The notes under the pieces: generated by a model | What the model saw: only the letters and a program-made list of their open reading frames with translations | The model's database searches: none | What the model was told of the DNA's origin: nothing | Position numbers and translations under genes: made by a program | Assembly: GCA_020051025.1 (NCBI GenBank) | Contig: JAGVJS010000225.1 | Span: 1 to 17,626, forward strand | Direction: 5' to 3' | Origin: Sphingobium sp. | GTDB taxonomy: Bacteria; Pseudomonadota; Alphaproteobacteria; Sphingomonadales; Sphingomonadaceae | DNA length: 17,626 nucleotides | Part shown: in pieces, positions 15,526-17,626 of the stretch | Numbering within the stretch: position 1 is the first letter of the stretch | Layout of the letters: each line of letters starts with the position of its first letter

Positions 15526-16053
15526 ATGAGCTCTGATAATTTGGACCCGGTGGATCCGTTCGACAGCACGACACCGCAATATCGCGCTTATTTCCCTGAA
15601 GGATCCCGCGACGATGTCGAGTTTCGGCTCACTCGCATTTTGTCATTGTCTGCGCGGCGCTGGGGCACACATGTCGAGAGTCGCGTGATGGCGTCCACCG
15701 GACAGTCGCGGTCCCGATGGCAAACCTTGTTCGTGCTCAGCGTCGCCACGCCTCCGGTGACGACATCTCTCCTATCGGCGCGGCTTGCCATCCAATGGCC
15801 GCCGCTGATCAGAACGTTGAACTCACTGGAAGCCGACGGCCTGATTCGTCGAAGCGAGAATCCCAACGACAAACGATCTCGCTACATTGAGATTACGCCT
15901 GCTGGGCTAAAGGTCGTCGAAGAGGTCCAGCCTATTCTGGCGGAAATCAGATCTGCGGTTTTCTCGAGCCTTAATGAAGAGGAGATTCTTTTAACCACGC
16001 AGGTTTTAGGGAAAATCGTTAGCGGAATTGCGGAAACGCAAGGTGAAATATAA
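15526..16053 (+). CDS. MarR-family transcriptional regulator
   Basis: 175 residues. A winged helix-turn-helix lies in the middle: the recognition-helix region is about 83-102 (ARLAIQWPPLIRTLNSLEADGLI) and the wing about 108-123 (RSENPNDKRSRYIEITPAG), which matches the E.P.D.R.....LT..G signature of MarR proteins. The N-terminal 30 residues are longer than usual and rich in Asp/Pro. AGGA lies a few bases upstream of the ATG. It is divergent from the TonB-receptor operon across about 190 bases containing a strong palindrome, so it is most likely the operon's ligand-responsive repressor. MarR proteins often sense phenolic or carboxylate ligands, which fits an aromatic or ether-acid catabolic operon; the ligand is unknown. 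Confidence 0.85.
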   Translation: MSSDNLDPVDPFDSTTPQYRAYFPEGSRDDVEFRLTRILSLSARRWGTHVESRVMASTGQSRSRWQTLFVLSVATPPVTTSLLSARLAIQWPPLIRTLNSLEADGLIRRSENPNDKRSRYIEITPAGLKVVEEVQPILAEIRSAVFSSLNEEEILLTTQVLGKIVSGIAETQGEI

Positions 16054-16621
16054 TTGGCATCTGGCGTATAAATCCACCTCAGCCATCTATGACAGCGCCG
16101 TTGTCGTAATGGCGCAGGACATGCTGGCGTCATATCTGCCGTTGCTGAGCAAAGCTCCGACCCGCTCGGCATTTCCAGCAATGACGGCGCTGGGATAGGG
16201 CTGGACTTGTTCGTCGGTGTCGGAATGGCGGCGATGGACGGGGTCATACCGACTGCCTGCGCCTATCCGCCCGAGCAGTTCAGGCGGCATTCAAACCATC
16301 GTCGACGGCGAAGCACTTGAGGCCCACGCCTCTATAGTGTCTTGCCACTATGTAGTGGGTACAAGCCCGGCGCATATATCGCGGCCGGCGCGTGGAACAA
16401 CATTCTGCCCTCACGCCAGCGGTCCAGAGCCATATCCATCATTGGCCCGAACTGCCATCCGAATAAAGAAAGCTCAGTTGGGGGGCAAAGTTTTCATAGG
16501 CTGCTTCGCCTGCATGATCCGTAGCTGGCGTCAAATGCTGCATAGCGGCATGTCGCGGTCCATTCCTGCCTCTCGGCAGCTATCCCCTTCAAACGCAGAT
16601 CGGAACCAACGACCGATACGA
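16054..16621. other. Non-coding or decayed DNA between convergent MarR and HlyD genes
   Basis: About 570 bases with several short open frames but no one convincing gene. The longest plus-strand frame here (from 16217) runs into the antisense of the HlyD gene and has no family motif. Translations of separate frames look like fragments broken by stops; one (about 16369-16430, AAGAWNNILPSRQRSR) vaguely recalls the GAW.NIPP...R segment of IS5-family transposases but is too short to call. A small CTGCC-TCTC-GGCAG stem (16566-16579) lies just past the HlyD stop without a T tract. Reads best as the scar of lost genes or an old insertion. Confidence 0.4.
16334..16358. repeat. Overlapping inverted repeats ATAGTG / CACTAT / TAGTGG
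   Basis: ATAGTG (16334-16339) pairs with CACTAT (16346-16351) across six bases, and CCACTA (16345-16350) pairs with TAGTGG (16353-16358) across TG. Three related half-sites thus overlap in 25 bases, allowing two mutually exclusive stems. It could be an operator left from a lost gene or part of an insertion-element end. No function can be assigned. Confidence 0.4.
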
Positions 16622-17626
16622 TCAATGTTCGCGGAAAGATGCCCAAAAACTGCCAGTCAGCGGTTCGATCGCATAATCCAACGCCGTGCGTTTGCGCAGC
16701 GGAATCAATATCTGCACCGGCATCCCCGCGCGCAGTTCGAAATCCTTGCCCCGCACGTCACGGATCAGCGCCAGCTGGCTGCGCGGCACCACGATATCGC
16801 CGGTGAAATAGCTTTGCCCGGTCTTTTCATCGGCAAAGCTATCGGCGGACAGCCGACGCAACTCCCCCTCCAGATTGGGCAGCTGCCGCTCATGCAGCCC
16901 TGAAAATTTGACCAACGTCTTCTTGCCCACCGACAGATCGTCGGCATCGTCCGGCGCGATCTGCGCCTGGATCAGCAACGGTTCATTCTCCGGCACGATA
17001 TCCATCAGCTTCTGCCCCGAAGCGATGACGCCGCCGGGCGTGAAGATCGTCATCCCCATCACCGCCCCGGTCGCGGGCGCGCGAATGGCCGTGCGTTCCA
17101 GTTGGTCGCGCGCAGCCTGCCACTTGGGCAATATCTCGCCCAATGCGGTTTCCACATCACGCAGGTCAGACGCGGTGCGCTCATGGAAGCTGCGCTGTGC
17201 CTCCAGCGCCTGAATCTCGCTTTCACGCGCCGCGCCCCGGGTCTGCGCGACGCTCGCGGCATATTGTCCCCTCTGCCCTTCCAGCTCAGCACGAGCGCGC
17301 TCCAGTTCGCGCATGCGGGTCTTGGACACGAAACCCTTGTCCGCCACCGGCTTCAATGCGGTGATCTGTTCATCCAATATGCGCAGTTGCTCGCGGGTCG
17401 CCGCCGTCTGCTCCCCATAGCCGCGCCCCTGCTCGCCTGATTGCGCCACGCGCTGGGCAAGGGCATCGCGCTGCGCCGCCAGCACGGAAGTGCGTGCTGA
17501 CAATTCGGTCTGCTGCAACCGCATCGCCAACGTGGCCTCCGCCTTGTCCTCCGGCGACAGGGACGTAAATTCGCGCGGCGGCGTGATGCGGTGCGTGCCC
17601 AGTTGCTCCGCTTCCAGTCGGGCGCG
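16622..17626 (-). CDS. HlyD-family type I secretion periplasmic adaptor subunit (5' end outside window)
   Basis: The frame is open from the window edge to a TGA at 16622-16624, about 334 residues, lacking the N-terminal membrane anchor. The visible part begins with a long heptad-rich, Arg/Gln/Glu-rich coiled coil (about the first 170 residues). The lipoyl/beta-barrel half follows: AIRAPATGAVMGMTIFTPGG, VIASGQKLMDIVPENEPLLIQAQI and the barrel region ending RAGMPVQILIPLRKRTALDYAIEPL. This is the standard C-terminal architecture of HlyD/PrtE/LapC-type membrane fusion proteins, which link an inner-membrane ABC exporter to a TolC-like channel. The ABC ATPase partner would be expected just upstream (beyond 17626). 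The C-terminus PLTGSFWASFRE is typical for the family. The exported substrate cannot be judged from this window. Confidence 0.9.
   Translation of the reverse strand, partial: RARLEAEQLGTHRITPPREFTSLSPEDKAEATLAMRLQQTELSARTSVLAAQRDALAQRVAQSGEQGRGYGEQTAATREQLRILDEQITALKPVADKGFVSKTRMRELERARAELEGQRGQYAASVAQTRGAARESEIQALEAQRSFHERTASDLRDVETALGEILPKWQAARDQLERTAIRAPATGAVMGMTIFTPGGVIASGQKLMDIVPENEPLLIQAQIAPDDADDLSVGKKTLVKFSGLHERQLPNLEGELRRLSADSFADEKTGQSYFTGDIVVPRSQLALIRDVRGKDFELRAGMPVQILIPLRKRTALDYAIEPLTGSFWASFREH

Noticed and set aside
16217..16903. 228-codon plus-strand frame
   Set aside because: The second half is antisense to HlyD and the first half has no motif, no ribosome site and mixed composition.
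1..17626. CRISPR array, tRNA, rRNA or riboswitch
   Set aside because: No regularly spaced repeats, cloverleaf-like sequence with CCA or T-loop, or recognised riboswitch core was found by eye.

Overview
The window looks like chromosome from a sphingomonad (Sphingomonadaceae, Alphaproteobacteria). This is inferred from GC-rich coding DNA, a large TonB-dependent receptor that opens a catabolic operon, a PutA without the N-terminal DNA-binding domain paired with a divergent Lrp-type regulator, an alginate_exp-type outer-membrane protein, and the end of an IS630-type transposase. No rRNA, tRNA or CRISPR array was seen.

Layout. Bases 1-82 are the last codons of an IS630-family transposase. After about 500 bp without a convincing gene, which ends in an AT-rich promoter-like stretch, there is a rightward four-gene unit (589-3301): a small exported protein, a DoxX-family membrane protein, an outer-membrane alginate-export-family porin with a TTG start, and a DUF1275 (YoaK-like) membrane protein. 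Converging on it is putA (3462-7064, minus), a bifunctional proline dehydrogenase / P5C dehydrogenase with a C-terminal ALDH-like extension. It is divergent from an Lrp/AsnC regulator (7172-7633), the arrangement of alphaproteobacterial putA-putR.

Bases 15335 down to 7691 form a compact minus-strand operon of six genes: TonB-dependent receptor, AAHS-type MFS transporter, TfdA-like Fe(II)/2-oxoglutarate dioxygenase, D-2-hydroxyacid dehydrogenase of the glyoxylate/hydroxypyruvate reductase type, D-glycerate 3-kinase-like P-loop kinase, and a DUF3237 protein. Gaps between genes are 23 nt or less and one junction is a TAATG overlap. A divergent MarR-family gene (15526-16053) sits upstream. The operon has a good sigma-70-like promoter (TTGACA, 17 bp, CATAAA) with a perfect TATGTATC-GT-GATACATA palindrome inside it, a likely operator for that regulator.

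The most interesting reading is that this operon imports an organic acid carrying an ether next to the carboxylate. The TfdA-like enzyme would hydroxylate the alpha carbon so that the ether falls apart, and the released 2-oxo acid (glyoxylate, or hydroxypyruvate if the acid is a 2-O-substituted glycerate) would pass through the reductase and the glycerate kinase to 3-phosphoglycerate. The individual enzyme families are well supported by motifs; the joint pathway and substrate are inference.

The right end (16054-16621) is non-coding or decayed DNA with overlapping inverted repeats, followed by the C-terminal two thirds or so of a type I secretion HlyD-family adaptor (minus, running off the window).
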